Of a DNA stretch of 64,000 nucleotides, positions 49,468 to 57,864 are shown piece after piece. The stretch is from WHSW01 sp963705955 (GTDB taxonomy: Bacteria; Actinomycetota; Thermoleophilia; Solirubrobacterales; 70-9): positions 806,001 to 870,000 of the forward strand of contig CAVPLH010000006.1 of the NCBI GenBank assembly GCA_963705955.1. Direction: 5' to 3'. Within the stretch, counting starts at the first letter, position 1. Each line of letters starts with the position of its first letter. Position numbers and translations under genes: made by a program. The notes beneath the pieces are model-generated. The model saw only the letters and a program-made list of their open reading frames with translations. It was not told where the DNA came from and did no database searches.

Positions 49468-51039
49468 ATGTTCAGGGCGATGAAGATCCGACCGACCGTC
49501 GGTGCGACTGCGACGGCGGTCGCGGCTCTGGCGCTCCTCCTCGCCGCCCCGGCCTCCGGCCAGCAGCCGGTCGCCGAGCCCTCCGCGAGCGAGGCCGCAG
49601 CGGCGCTCGAGGACGCTCAGGCGGCGCTCTCTCCCGGCCCCGGCCCCGAGACGCCGAGCTCGACGCCGGCGATCGCCCCCGACCCGACCACAGCGCTGAA
49701 CCAGCTCGCGGCCGCGTATCCGCAGCTCACCGGCGACGACCGCCGGCTCGCCAAGGGCCTGCTCGCGAGGCCGACCGACGGCGCCGCCGATCAGTACGGC
49801 GACGGCTACGCGGCCGGGGCCCCGGTGCTGAGCGTCGAAAGCGACCACTTCTGCGTCTTCTGGGTCAACGATCCGGGATCGCGGGACGCCCCGAGCCTCG
49901 CCGACGCGAACCTCAACGGCGTTCCCGACTACGTCGACTCGATCGCCGCGATCGCCGAGCGCTCCTACGGGGTCGAGGTGACTCCGGGGCCGCTCGGGTG
50001 GCAGCCGCCGAAGCCCGACACGACGGGCTGCGGAGCCGATCCGTCGACGCGCTCGGACGTCTATCTGGAGCAGCTCGGCAACCAGCAGCTGTTCGGCTAC
50101 GAGTCGCCCGATCCCGGCCAGGGCAGCGCCCGCAGCCAGTACGGCTACATGGTCCTCGACAACGACTACGCCCCGGCCGAGTACGGCTATGCGGACCCCG
50201 CGATCCCGGCCAGCGTCACGTTCGCGCACGAGTACAACCACCTGCTGCAGCAGAACTACGACAGCTTCGAGGACGTCTGGATGTTCGAGTCGACCGCGGT
50301 CTGGGCCGAGGAGAAGGTCTTTCCCGCTGTCAACGATTACATCAACTACGTGCCGAGCTTCGCGCGCAACCCCGGCGATCCGATCACCGACCGGAAGGGC
50401 GGCGGCGGGCTGAAGATCTACGGGTCCGCGGTCTGGAACCACTGGCTCGACTCGGGCGGCGGAGGGTACGGGGACGACGCGGTCCGCAGGGCCTGGGAGG
50501 TCTCCGACGGCGTCGACCCGCCCGACTTCGCGATCGCCGCATACGACAAGGCGATCCGCAACGGCGGCGGGCGAAGCTTCTCGCGCGAGTTCTCGCGCTT
50601 CGCGGCGGCGACCGCCGAGTGGCGGACGGGCTTCGGCGGGTTCCCGGACGCGACCGCCTATCCGGACGTGAGGCGTGAAGGATCGATGCACAAGCGCTCG
50701 CACAAGCACTTCAAGCTCGACCACACCGCCTATCGCCTGCTCAGCGTGCAGCCGGGCTCCGGCGACCGGCTGAAGCTGAAGCTCGATGCCGGCAGGGGCG
50801 TGCGCTGCGGGGTCGCGCTCGTCGCCCGCCAGGGCGACCCGGTGGGCGGATCGGTGGTCTTCAAGACCCGCTATCTCGACAACGGCGGCAAGGCGGCGAT
50901 CACGCTCCAGGACCCGCAACGCTTCGCGCGGATCACGGCCGTGGTCACGAACGCCGACGGGCGCGTCACCGGCCTGACCGGAGACGACTGGGCCTACAGC
51001 CGCGACGAGCGGCCGTTCGACATCTCACTGACCGGCTAG
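49468..51039 (+). CDS. Secreted HEXXH metalloprotease-like protein
   Basis: This 523-residue protein has a signal peptide (hydrophobic core AVAALALLLAAPASG) and an Ala/Pro-rich segment. A large domain contains the zinc motif FAHEYNHLLQQ (His about residue 254) followed by FESTAVWAEE, where the second Glu could be the third ligand. A C-terminal beta-rich part (KLKLDAGRGVRCG...YLDNGGKAAITL) may be a pre-peptidase-like domain. It resembles MXAN_6640-type putative metalloproteases. An internal ATG at 49480 is an alternative start. The TAG lies in palindrome copy 2. Confidence 0.72.
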   Translation: MFRAMKIRPTVGATATAVAALALLLAAPASGQQPVAEPSASEAAAALEDAQAALSPGPGPETPSSTPAIAPDPTTALNQLAAAYPQLTGDDRRLAKGLLARPTDGAADQYGDGYAAGAPVLSVESDHFCVFWVNDPGSRDAPSLADANLNGVPDYVDSIAAIAERSYGVEVTPGPLGWQPPKPDTTGCGADPSTRSDVYLEQLGNQQLFGYESPDPGQGSARSQYGYMVLDNDYAPAEYGYADPAIPASVTFAHEYNHLLQQNYDSFEDVWMFESTAVWAEEKVFPAVNDYINYVPSFARNPGDPITDRKGGGGLKIYGSAVWNHWLDSGGGGYGDDAVRRAWEVSDGVDPPDFAIAAYDKAIRNGGGRSFSREFSRFAAATAEWRTGFGGFPDATAYPDVRREGSMHKRSHKHFKLDHTAYRLLSVQPGSGDRLKLKLDAGRGVRCGVALVARQGDPVGGSVVFKTRYLDNGGKAAITLQDPQRFARITAVVTNADGRVTGLTGDDWAYSRDERPFDISLTG

Positions 51040-51056
51040 ATGAGTGATTCATCTAG
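51036..51056. repeat. Convergent-junction palindrome, copy 2
   Basis: A perfect 8-base-pair inverted repeat, CTAGATGA-GTGAT-TCATCTAG. Its left TAG is the stop of the secreted protease and its left CTA is the reverse-strand stop of the ion channel. The repeat therefore also encodes the last residues (LDESLI) of the channel. Confidence 0.7.
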
Positions 51057-51767
51057 GGGGAGCCGGTCCGCTCGGACCCGGCCGGCGCCGATGTTGGTGA
51101 CGATCAGCGCGACCACGGTGACCAGGTAGATCTGGCCGATCAGCGCCTCGGTGATCGTCAGCGCGCGGCCGACGTCGGTGGCGGCGGTGAGGTCGCCGTA
51201 GCCGGTCGTCGTCAGGGTGACGAAGCTGAAGTAGAGGAAATCCGACTGGGTCGCGTCGGCGACCTGTGCGAAGAAAGGCGCGCTCTCGGCGGCCGAGATC
51301 AGCCCATAGGCGAACGCGAACGCCGACCCGACCAGCAGGTAGACGCAGAGGACGCCGAACATCGTCCGCACGGTGATCCTCCCGAGCCGCCTCGCCTGGC
51401 GAACGATCCCGACCACGATCGCGGTCGGGGCGAGGAGCACGAAGAGCATGCCGAGCAGGCGTCCGGCGCCGTCGTCGAGCTCGCCGGAGCCGATCAGGAC
51501 GCCCGTCGCTCCGACCACGACGAGCACCGTGACGATCGTCGCGATGTGGATCAGCCAGCGCTGAACGCCGGATACACGCAGCGAGGCGAGCAGCGTGCCC
51601 CCGACGAGGAAGATCGTCACGACCCGCGCCAGGTCGGTGTCCGGGGCGGCGAGCTGGAAGGCGATCGAGCAGAGGATGAGGACGAGCAGCCAGCCGTAGC
51701 CGTAGCCGTCGGCGTCCAGATGGCGACGCCATCGGCTCGCGTCGGGGAGCGGCTGGGACTGCACCAT
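51036..51767 (-). CDS. Potassium channel family protein
   Basis: This 243-residue membrane protein has about six hydrophobic segments and a pore loop near the C-terminus with the selectivity-filter motif TLTTTGYGDLTA. A final pore helix (YLVTVVALIVTNIGAGRV) follows. There is no RCK/TrkA domain. It is probably a tetrameric K+ channel of the Ion_trans_2 type. The last six residues are encoded by the palindromic repeat, which suggests that the repeat was inserted at or shaped the gene end. Confidence 0.88.
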   Translation of the reverse strand: MVQSQPLPDASRWRRHLDADGYGYGWLLVLILCSIAFQLAAPDTDLARVVTIFLVGGTLLASLRVSGVQRWLIHIATIVTVLVVVGATGVLIGSGELDDGAGRLLGMLFVLLAPTAIVVGIVRQARRLGRITVRTMFGVLCVYLLVGSAFAFAYGLISAAESAPFFAQVADATQSDFLYFSFVTLTTTGYGDLTAATDVGRALTITEALIGQIYLVTVVALIVTNIGAGRVRADRLPLDESLI

Positions 51768-51800
51768 CCGGGGTTCTATACGGGCGCGGCCGGACGGCTT

Positions 51801-52052
51801 TTAGTGCCCGCCGGCGACCGGGAGGCCCCGGGCGACCCGCACGAGGCTCCAGAACGAGACGATCGCCCAGACGCCCTCGAGCAGCAGGAAGCCGTACTGG
51901 CTCTCGTGCAGCGCCAGATAGCCGAGCACCGCGGAGCCGAGCAGGTTGAGCCACAGGTAGGCGCGCGAGTCGACCCGCAGCCAACCGAACTGCGCCGCCG
52001 CGAAGCCGGCGAGGATGAGCAGCGCACCGATCACCTGAATCACCTGGTCCAT
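51801..52052 (-). CDS. CBU_0592 family small membrane protein
   Basis: This 83-residue protein has three hydrophobic helices and the family stretches GALLILAGFAAAQFGWLRVDSR, LNLLGSAVLGYLAL and GFLLLEGVWAIVSFWSL. The function is unknown. It lies 33 bases upstream of the channel gene on the same strand and divergent from the next gene. Confidence 0.75.
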   Translation of the reverse strand: MDQVIQVIGALLILAGFAAAQFGWLRVDSRAYLWLNLLGSAVLGYLALHESQYGFLLLEGVWAIVSFWSLVRVARGLPVAGGH

Positions 52053-52079
52053 GGTCTCGTGGACCTTAGAGCGGGCTGG

Positions 52080-52085
52080 TAGCCT
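52080..52085 (+). promoter_or_regulatory. Putative -10 element (TAGCCT) of the 139-residue gene
   Basis: TAGCCT lies 9 bases before the ATG at 52095. Confidence 0.35.
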
Positions 52086-52094
52086 CGCGCGGCG

Positions 52095-52514
52095 ATGGCA
52101 AGCGACGAGTTCAGGGTCGAGATCGACCTCCACGAAGCGGTCCACGGACACCTCAGCGAGCGGCTGCGCTCGCTCGATCTCGACGACGAGGTCGCGAAGC
52201 GACTCGGCGATCGCGTCATCGTGACCCGCGACGGGGAGCGGCTCTACGTCTACACGCAGACCGCCGAGGCCGCGAAGGAGGCCGAGCGGGTGGTCGGCGA
52301 GGTGCTCGACGAGGACGGGCTCAGCGCCGACATCCGACGCCGTCGCTGGAATCAGTCCGAGCTCTTCTGGCAGGATGCCGACGAGCCGCTCGCAGAGCCC
52401 GACGTGCCCGTGGCCGACCCGGCGAAGCACGCCACCAATCGCGACCTTCCGCACCCGGCGTTCGTGTTCATCGAGGACCACGAGCCCCAGTTCCTGCGCG
52501 ACCTCGGCCTCTAG
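52095..52514 (+). CDS. Conserved-looking hypothetical protein, 139 residues
   Basis: The protein is acidic and soluble. It opens FRVEIDLHEAVHGHLSERLRSLDLDDEVAKRLGDRVIV, continues with strands (RLYVYTQTAEAAKEAERVV) and ends with DLPHPAFVFIEDHEPQFLRDLGL. The first 95 residues read like a ferredoxin-like alpha/beta fold. I do not recognise the family. It converges on the multicopper oxidase 25 bases away. Confidence 0.6.
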   Translation: MASDEFRVEIDLHEAVHGHLSERLRSLDLDDEVAKRLGDRVIVTRDGERLYVYTQTAEAAKEAERVVGEVLDEDGLSADIRRRRWNQSELFWQDADEPLAEPDVPVADPAKHATNRDLPHPAFVFIEDHEPQFLRDLGL

Positions 52515-52539
52515 ACGTCGGCCCGCTGGCGCCCCGGCT

Positions 52540-54150
52540 TCAGGGCCGGCCCGGCGCCACGACCTCGAACTGCGTCATCAGCCCGTGGTCCTCGTGATCG
52601 AGCATGTGGCAGTGGATCACGAACTTGCCCGCGTGGTCGCTGAAATGGCCGGCGACGACGACCCGGTCGCGCGGGTTGAGCAGGAAGGTCTCCTTGAGGC
52701 AGTCCTCCCACGGCTTCGGGGGGCGGCCGTTACGGGAGAGCATGTACCAGTCGGTGGCGTGGATGTGGATCGCGTGGGCGACCGCGGTGCGATTGCGAAG
52801 CTCCCAGGTCTCGGTCGTGCCGAGGACCGGAAAGGCATCCGAGCGCGCCGGGTCGTAGGTCTTGCCGTTGATCAGCCAGGTGGGGGGCAGGCCGGAGCTG
52901 ATCGTCACCTCCCAGGTCCGCGTCGGAGTCGGCGACGCCGACGCGACCCAGGCGGGGAGCGGCCGCAGCGTCGCCGGGACGCTGGTCGTGTCCGTCGCGC
53001 GCTTGCCGACCCTGAACTGCATCAGCGGCCCGTCGTGGACCTTCGCCCCGAGCTCGCCCTCGCCGCCTCGCCGGGTGCTGACGAGCTCGACCCGCTTGCC
53101 GGCCGAGCGGCGGAAGTCGACGATCACCTCGACCCGCTCCGCGGGGGAGATCAGGATCCGCCGCCGCTTCACGGGACGCGGCATGAGCCCGCTCTCGGTC
53201 CCGATCTGGACCATCTCGGCGCCGTTCGAGAGCTCGAGCTCGAAGGCGCTGAAGTGCGCCGCGTTGAGGATCCGCAGCCGGTGGCGTGTGGCGCTGACGT
53301 GGTGATGGGGGAGGTGGACGCCGTTGACCAGCGCCAACCTGCCGACGACACCGTCGTCGGGCGGGTGGGCGCCGGCTCCGAACGGGTTCGTGAGCTGGTT
53401 TCGCTTGTCGAAGGAGCGGTCGACGATCATCAGCGGGATGTCGCGGGCGCCGGTCGGAAGCGGGAGCGAGGAGTCGAAGGCGTCGTCGAGGATCCACATT
53501 CCGGCGAGCCCGCGCCAGACGTTGACTGCGGTGCGCTCGAGACGGTGGTCGTGATACCACTGGAACGCGGCGCGCTCCGGGGCGCCGTCCTCGACCTCGT
53601 CGTATTGATACGTGCGGCTCCCACCGGGCTCGATCAGCAGGTCGTTGCCGGAGTCGCGCGCCGAGAGACGGTCCGAGATGTCGCAGTAGAGCGAACGCGG
53701 CTGCGCGGCGGTCAGCCCGCCGGGCTGGCCGTCGTCGGCGGAGCGATTGTGACCGCCGTGCAGGTGCACGGTGAGCTCGCCCGCCTTCGGCGGCAGCCGG
53801 TGGGTGAAGGTCACCCGGGTCGGCTCGCCCGCGGGACGGCGGATCGTCGGGCCCGGGAAGGTCCCGTCGTAGGTCCACATCTCGGTCTTCGGCCCGGGCA
53901 GGATCGAGATCGAGGCGGGGCGCATCTCGACCGCGATCTCGGGGTCGGAGATCACCCTCGGGATCCGCAGCTTGCGAGCGAACCGCACCTTCGCCTGCTT
54001 GGCGGCGGACGCGGGCACGCCGAGGCCCGCAGGGCGCAGGCGTAGCGGCAGCGCCAGCGCCAGCGCGGACCCGGCGCCGGCGGTCAGCAGGGCGCGGCGC
54101 GAGAGGCGCCGGCCCTGCTGCTGACCGCGAACGGACGGTCGGATGCTCAG
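52540..54150 (-). CDS. Tat-exported multicopper oxidase
   Basis: Three cupredoxin-like domains with all copper sites visible: TVHLHGGHN, FQWYHDHR, HAIHIHATDW and HCHMLDHEDHGLM (T1 Cys, His and Met). It resembles the bilirubin oxidase/CotA group. Translation upstream of the GTG at 54018 gives a twin-arginine signal (RRLSRRALLTAGAGSALALAL). I extend the gene to a CTG at 54150 that overlaps the stop of the cupredoxin gene in a CTGA. The CTG start is unusual and is inferred from the signal and coupling. The product is probably a secreted laccase-like or metal oxidase. Confidence 0.82.
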   Translation of the reverse strand: MSIRPSVRGQQQGRRLSRRALLTAGAGSALALALPLRLRPAGLGVPASAAKQAKVRFARKLRIPRVISDPEIAVEMRPASISILPGPKTEMWTYDGTFPGPTIRRPAGEPTRVTFTHRLPPKAGELTVHLHGGHNRSADDGQPGGLTAAQPRSLYCDISDRLSARDSGNDLLIEPGGSRTYQYDEVEDGAPERAAFQWYHDHRLERTAVNVWRGLAGMWILDDAFDSSLPLPTGARDIPLMIVDRSFDKRNQLTNPFGAGAHPPDDGVVGRLALVNGVHLPHHHVSATRHRLRILNAAHFSAFELELSNGAEMVQIGTESGLMPRPVKRRRILISPAERVEVIVDFRRSAGKRVELVSTRRGGEGELGAKVHDGPLMQFRVGKRATDTTSVPATLRPLPAWVASASPTPTRTWEVTISSGLPPTWLINGKTYDPARSDAFPVLGTTETWELRNRTAVAHAIHIHATDWYMLSRNGRPPKPWEDCLKETFLLNPRDRVVVAGHFSDHAGKFVIHCHMLDHEDHGLMTQFEVVAPGRP

Positions 54151-54710
54151 CCGGTGACCTTGATCTTGCCCTGCATCTCCGGATGCACAGCACAGATGAA
54201 GTGCAGCGTCGTGCCGGGCTTCGCGGTGACCTCGCGCTTGAACGACTCGTTCTTGCTCTGCGCGATCCAGGAGTCACCCTTGCGCTTCAGGGTGCCCTCC
54301 TGGTTCCAGCCGTCCTTGCCGACTTCGACCGGGTTCTCGCCGATCTCTCCGGTGTCGACGTTGACGTCGTGCCACTGGACGATCGCGCCGCAGATGCCCT
54401 TGAGCTTCTTCGCGCACGCCTTGATCTGGCTCCTGGTCTTCGGCCGTTCCTGCTTTTGCACGAGCGAGAACGTGTGCGGACCGACCTGCTTCGGGTTGGT
54501 CAGGTTCTTGATCTTCAGGGTGGCGCCCGCCTGGACGGTCTTTGGCCCCTCGAAGAACAGCTCCTTGCCGTCCCTGGCCATGTCGATCGTGGCCGGCTTG
54601 GCCTTCGATGCCGTGCTCGCAGCGGCGGCACCTCCGCCGCTCGCGATCACCGCCAGCGCCGCGACGGCCCCGATGACCGCCAGTAGGCGCAGCGTGGTCT
54701 TCTGCTTCAA
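54147..54710 (-). CDS. Secreted blue-copper (cupredoxin) protein
   Basis: This 187-residue protein has a signal peptide (LRLLAVIGAVAALAVIASG) and a cupredoxin fold with a His in VGPHTFSLV and the C-terminal copper loop HFICAVHPEMQGKIKV (Cys-x2-His-x2-Met). Between these ligands lies a roughly 85-residue insertion with two extra Cys (ACAKKLKGIC). The TTG start is preceded by AAAGGA. It is coupled to the multicopper oxidase and may pass electrons to it. Confidence 0.78.
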   Translation of the reverse strand: MKQKTTLRLLAVIGAVAALAVIASGGGAAAASTASKAKPATIDMARDGKELFFEGPKTVQAGATLKIKNLTNPKQVGPHTFSLVQKQERPKTRSQIKACAKKLKGICGAIVQWHDVNVDTGEIGENPVEVGKDGWNQEGTLKRKGDSWIAQSKNESFKREVTAKPGTTLHFICAVHPEMQGKIKVTG

Positions 54711-54975
54711 TTCGCGTCCTTTCTGCGCCGCTCTGCAGCGCAACAGCGCCGTCGCACGGTCTCGGCGGGTTGCTGCGCTTCCCCTGCAGCTCGCCCCCGC
54801 CACGCCCTACGACGAGCATTGATTGGGCGAGCACAATACATCGCCGGACGGCAAAAATCACCGTCGGCGCGAGGATTTAGGAATCGATTAGGGACGCCGC
54901 GCCGCGTCCGGCGCGCCGGACGAGCGGATTCGAGCGCTGAGTAACCGCGGCGCTCGGGCGCGGCGCCTCGAGGGC
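54711..54975. other. Probable non-coding interval upstream of the copper genes
   Basis: This interval is more AT-rich than its surroundings around 54820-54895 (AGCACAATACATCG, GGCAAAAATCACC, GGATTTAGGAATCGATTAGG). It contains a small inverted repeat GACGG/CCGTC. It most likely carries the promoter of the cupredoxin-oxidase pair and the end of the acyltransferase transcript. The acyltransferase frame can be read through it to 54707, but the translation there is not protein-like. Confidence 0.4.
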
Positions 54976-56414
54976 CTAGGTCTTGGCCCGCTGGCGGCCC
55001 TGGGCCGGTCGCCCGTTGCCCTCGCTCGGCGACGGGCGGGGTGACCTCGGCGAGCTCGGCGAGCGAGGCCTCGAGGTCGCTCGCCAGTGCCTCGAGGTCG
55101 CCGACCGCGTCGAAGTCGCCGATCAGGCCGAAGTTGACCTGACCGTTGTAGCTCATGATCCCGAAGCAGACGGCCTGTCGCTTGGCGAGCGGAACCATCG
55201 GGAAGATCGCCTCGAGCTCGCGGCCGAGCAGATAGAGCGGCATCTGCGGCCCCGGGATGTTCGTGACGACGAGGTTGAAGAACCGCTGGCGCGACTGCAG
55301 CCGCGCCGCCTGCCCGGCGATCGTCGGCGGGGCGAAGTCCGCGAGCTCGGTCATCAGGGTCGCGCCGACTGCCTGCTTCGACTGCTTCAGGTCGCCCATC
55401 GTCCGGCTGACCAGCCCGAGGCGTTCGAGCGGGTCGTCGCACCAGACCGGGAGCGGCGCCATGTAGGAGGAAACCCGGTTGCCGAGCGCCCCGTGCTCGT
55501 CGGCGCCGCGGACGCTGATCGGCACCATCGCCCGCAGCTCGACGCCCTGGGTCGCATAGCCGTGCCCGCGCAGGTAGCGGCCGAGCGCTCCGGCCACCGC
55601 CGCGAGAACGACGTCGTTGACGGTCCCGCCGGCGGCGTTCTTGATCCGCTTCAGCTCGTCGAGCTCGGTGCGGACCGTTGCGAAGCGCCGGTAGGGGCCG
55701 ATCGGGACGTTGAAGGGAGAGTGCGGCGCCGCGAATCCGGCGCGGGCGAAGGCGCCGGCGGCCTCGGCGGCGTCGATCGCTGCCTGCGGCGATCCGGCGC
55801 GGGCCGCGAAACAAGGCCCGGGCGCCGCGGACGATCTCGGCCGGGCTGGTCGCCCGCTCGAGGAGCGCCTCGGCGAGCACCTGGGCGTCGCTGGGCTCCG
55901 GGTGGGGGGTCCATGGCTCGCGCTGCGGGACCGACTCGGGGTCGCGGGCGGTGTCGAAGAGGACCGTGGTTATGTCAACCCCGGATACGCCGTCGACGAG
56001 GCAGTGATGACTCTTCGTGACCAGCGCGAAGCGCTCGCCCTCCACCTTGTCCACCAGCCACATCTCCCAGAGCGGCTTCGACCGGTCGAGCCGCTGCGAG
56101 AAGATCCGGGCGGCGAGGACGCGAAGCTGCTCCTCGGTGCCCGGAGCCGGGAGGGCGGTATGGCGGATGTGGTACTCGAGGTTGAATTGCGGATCGTCGA
56201 CCCATTTCGGCCGACCCTGGCCGAGGGGCACGGTGCGCAGCTTCTGGCGAAACCGCGGCACGAGATGCAGGCGTGACGCGATGTGGTCGCGGAGCTCCCC
56301 GTATTCGGGGGTCGGGCCCTCGAACAGGGTCGTCGAAGCGACGTGCATGTGGGCGGGCCCGCGCTCCAGGTGAAGGAACGAGGAGTCGAGTCCGGTGAGG
56401 CGATCCGAGCTCAT
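54976..56414 (-). CDS. Wax ester synthase/diacylglycerol acyltransferase (WS/DGAT), frameshifted
   Basis: The N-terminal half starts MSSDRLTGLDSSFLHLERG and has the acyltransferase motif KSHHCLVDGVSG (HHxxxDG). The C-terminal half has ELKRIKNAAGGTVNDVVLAAVAGAL, RAMVPISVRG, the NRVSSYMAPLPV region and FNLVVTNIPGPQMPLYLLG. The halves are in different frames, and removing one base at 55795-55805 joins them. A second shift near 55020 would give the ending GRPAQGRQRAKT and a TAG at 54976. The enzyme makes triacylglycerol or wax esters from acyl-CoA at the membrane. Confidence 0.8.
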
Positions 56415-56494
56415 ATCGGGGATCTTCTCAAACCGTGGGACTCCGGACCCGCCGACGGGTCCCGGGCCCTCGGCGTCACGGGCCCGGCGACGGT

Positions 56495-56500
56495 AGAGTC
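56495..56500 (+). promoter_or_regulatory. Putative -10 element (TAGAGT) of the 75-residue gene
   Basis: TAGAGT lies 40 bases before the ATG at 56541. A GGAGCTCTGAAGA stretch nearer the start could help ribosome binding. Confidence 0.3.
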
Positions 56501-56540
56501 GCCCGCGGGGACCCGACCGAGATCTGGAGCTCTGAAGACC

Positions 56541-56768
56541 ATGGAAGATCGAGAACGTCGTCACGAAGAGGAGATGCGCCCGCTTCGCGAGGCCGGCCAG
56601 GGCGAGGCCGAGGGCTTCGAGGAGTCCGAGGCGGAGTTGATCGAACACGCGTCGCACGGCGACAGCGGTCCCGACCCGAGCCATCTCGCGGGTCGCCCCG
56701 AGGAGCCGACGGACGCCGAGTACGGCGAGGCCGATCACGAGCAGTCGAGCGAGTCCGACCGCGAGTAG
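56541..56768 (+). CDS. Small highly acidic hypothetical protein
   Basis: This 75-residue protein is rich in Glu, Asp and Ser (ERRHEEEMRPLREAGQ, HADHEQSSESDRE-like end) with no hydrophobic core, so it is probably intrinsically disordered. I recognise no family. It is divergent from the acyltransferase. Confidence 0.45.
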   Translation: MEDRERRHEEEMRPLREAGQGEAEGFEESEAELIEHASHGDSGPDPSHLAGRPEEPTDAEYGEADHEQSSESDRE

Positions 56769-56791
56769 CCGCCGGCGAGCCGGGCGGGGCC

Positions 56792-56797
56792 TAGAAT
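56792..56797 (+). promoter_or_regulatory. Putative -10 element (TAGAAT) of the 98-residue gene
   Basis: TAGAAT lies 7 bases before the GTG at 56805. Among the closest matches to TATAAT in the window. Confidence 0.45.
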
Positions 56798-56804
56798 CGA
56801 ACCT

Positions 56805-57101
56805 GTGGCATCCGAGGCGAAGAACCTCGAGGCGATCTCGAAGGCGATCGACCAGCACAACCAGAACTGCCCGTGGCCGGCGTCCGAGGTGCGGATGAAC
56901 CCGTTCGAGGTGGAGCGGCTCGGCTGGGAGGAGATCCGCGGGCTTCCGATCGTCCCCGACCCCGAGATCGGCACCGGCCGGTTCCGGATCGTCTGCTCGC
57001 GCGGCGACGACGGCGAGGGGATCGAGGAGACCGAGGCGGTCGGAACCCCGATCGAGGTCGGCGTCGGCGGCGACGAGCCGCCGCTCACTCCGCCCGTCTG
57101 A
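56805..57101 (+). CDS. Hypothetical protein, 98 residues
   Basis: Reads VASEAKNLEAISKAIDQHNQ at the start, then CPWPASEVRMNPFEVERLGWEEIRGLPIVPDP, then a strand-rich acidic end. The middle portion looks like a conserved domain, and actinobacterial proteins with a similar MNPFEVERLGW pattern are familiar to me only as hypothetical. No function is proposed. Ends 6 bases before palindrome copy 3. Confidence 0.6.
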   Translation: MASEAKNLEAISKAIDQHNQNCPWPASEVRMNPFEVERLGWEEIRGLPIVPDPEIGTGRFRIVCSRGDDGEGIEETEAVGTPIEVGVGGDEPPLTPPV

Positions 57102-57107
57102 CGGCCC

Positions 57108-57125
57108 AGATGAGTGATCTCATCT
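57108..57125. repeat. Convergent-junction palindrome, copy 3
   Basis: A perfect 7-base-pair inverted repeat, AGATGAG-TGAT-CTCATCT. Its right end runs into CTAG, which holds the reverse-strand TAG of ccdA. The orientation of the AGATGAGTGAT core is the same as in copies 1 and 2. Confidence 0.7.
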
Positions 57126-57855
57126 AGAGGTTCAGCCCGAGCTCGCTGGTCACCTTCTGCGCCCAGATGTTGAGGTCGGTGAACCCGCCGGTCAGGATCA
57201 GCACGCCCATCGCGATCAGGATCCCGCCGCCGGCGGCGACGATCGCGCCGTAGTGACGCTTGATCACCGCGAACGCGGTCGTCGCCCTCGAGAAGGCGAG
57301 CGCGGTGAGCAGGAACGGGACCGCGAGCCCGAGCGAGTAGACGGCGAGCAGGAAGGCGCCGTGCGCGGCCTCGCCCTGGATCCCGGCAAGCGTCAGGATC
57401 CCGCCCAGGGCGGGCCCCGTGCACGGCGTCCAGGCGATCGAGAAGGCGGCGCCGGCGACGATCGGGCCGCCCTTGCCGGCGCGGGCGAGCAGCGCGTCGA
57501 CGTGCCACTCGCGGTTGAACCGGTTGACGAACGTGGCGGCCACGAACAGGGTTCCCATCACGATCAGCATCACGGCGCCGATGTCGGTGAGCAGGTCCTG
57601 GTGGTCGCGCAGGGTCGAGCCGAGCGCGGTCGCGGTCAGCCCGAGGAGGATGAAGACGGTCGAGAACGAGGCGATGAACAGCAGGCTCGGCCCGATCACC
57701 CGCCGCCAACCGACGTTCTCCATCTCGCCTACGGTGACGCCGGTCACCGCGGAGAGGTAGCCCGGCACGAGCGGCAGCACGCACGGGGAGACGAACGAGA
57801 CGAGGCCGGCGACGAAGGCGACCGGGACGTCGGCACCGGATACGGGATCTGTCAT
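57124..57855 (-). CDS. CcdA/DsbD-like thiol:disulfide transport membrane protein
   Basis: This 243-residue protein has six hydrophobic helices and the two conserved redox cysteines in SFVSPCVLPLVPGYLS and FSIAWTPCTGPALGGIL. CcdA passes reducing power from cytoplasmic thioredoxin across the membrane for cytochrome c maturation or other extracytoplasmic thiols. The thioredoxin-TPR gene lies immediately upstream on the same strand (10-base gap). Confidence 0.9.
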   Translation of the reverse strand: MTDPVSGADVPVAFVAGLVSFVSPCVLPLVPGYLSAVTGVTVGEMENVGWRRVIGPSLLFIASFSTVFILLGLTATALGSTLRDHQDLLTDIGAVMLIVMGTLFVAATFVNRFNREWHVDALLARAGKGGPIVAGAAFSIAWTPCTGPALGGILTLAGIQGEAAHGAFLLAVYSLGLAVPFLLTALAFSRATTAFAVIKRHYGAIVAAGGGILIAMGVLILTGGFTDLNIWAQKVTSELGLNL

Positions 57856-57864
57856 CGGTCGTCG

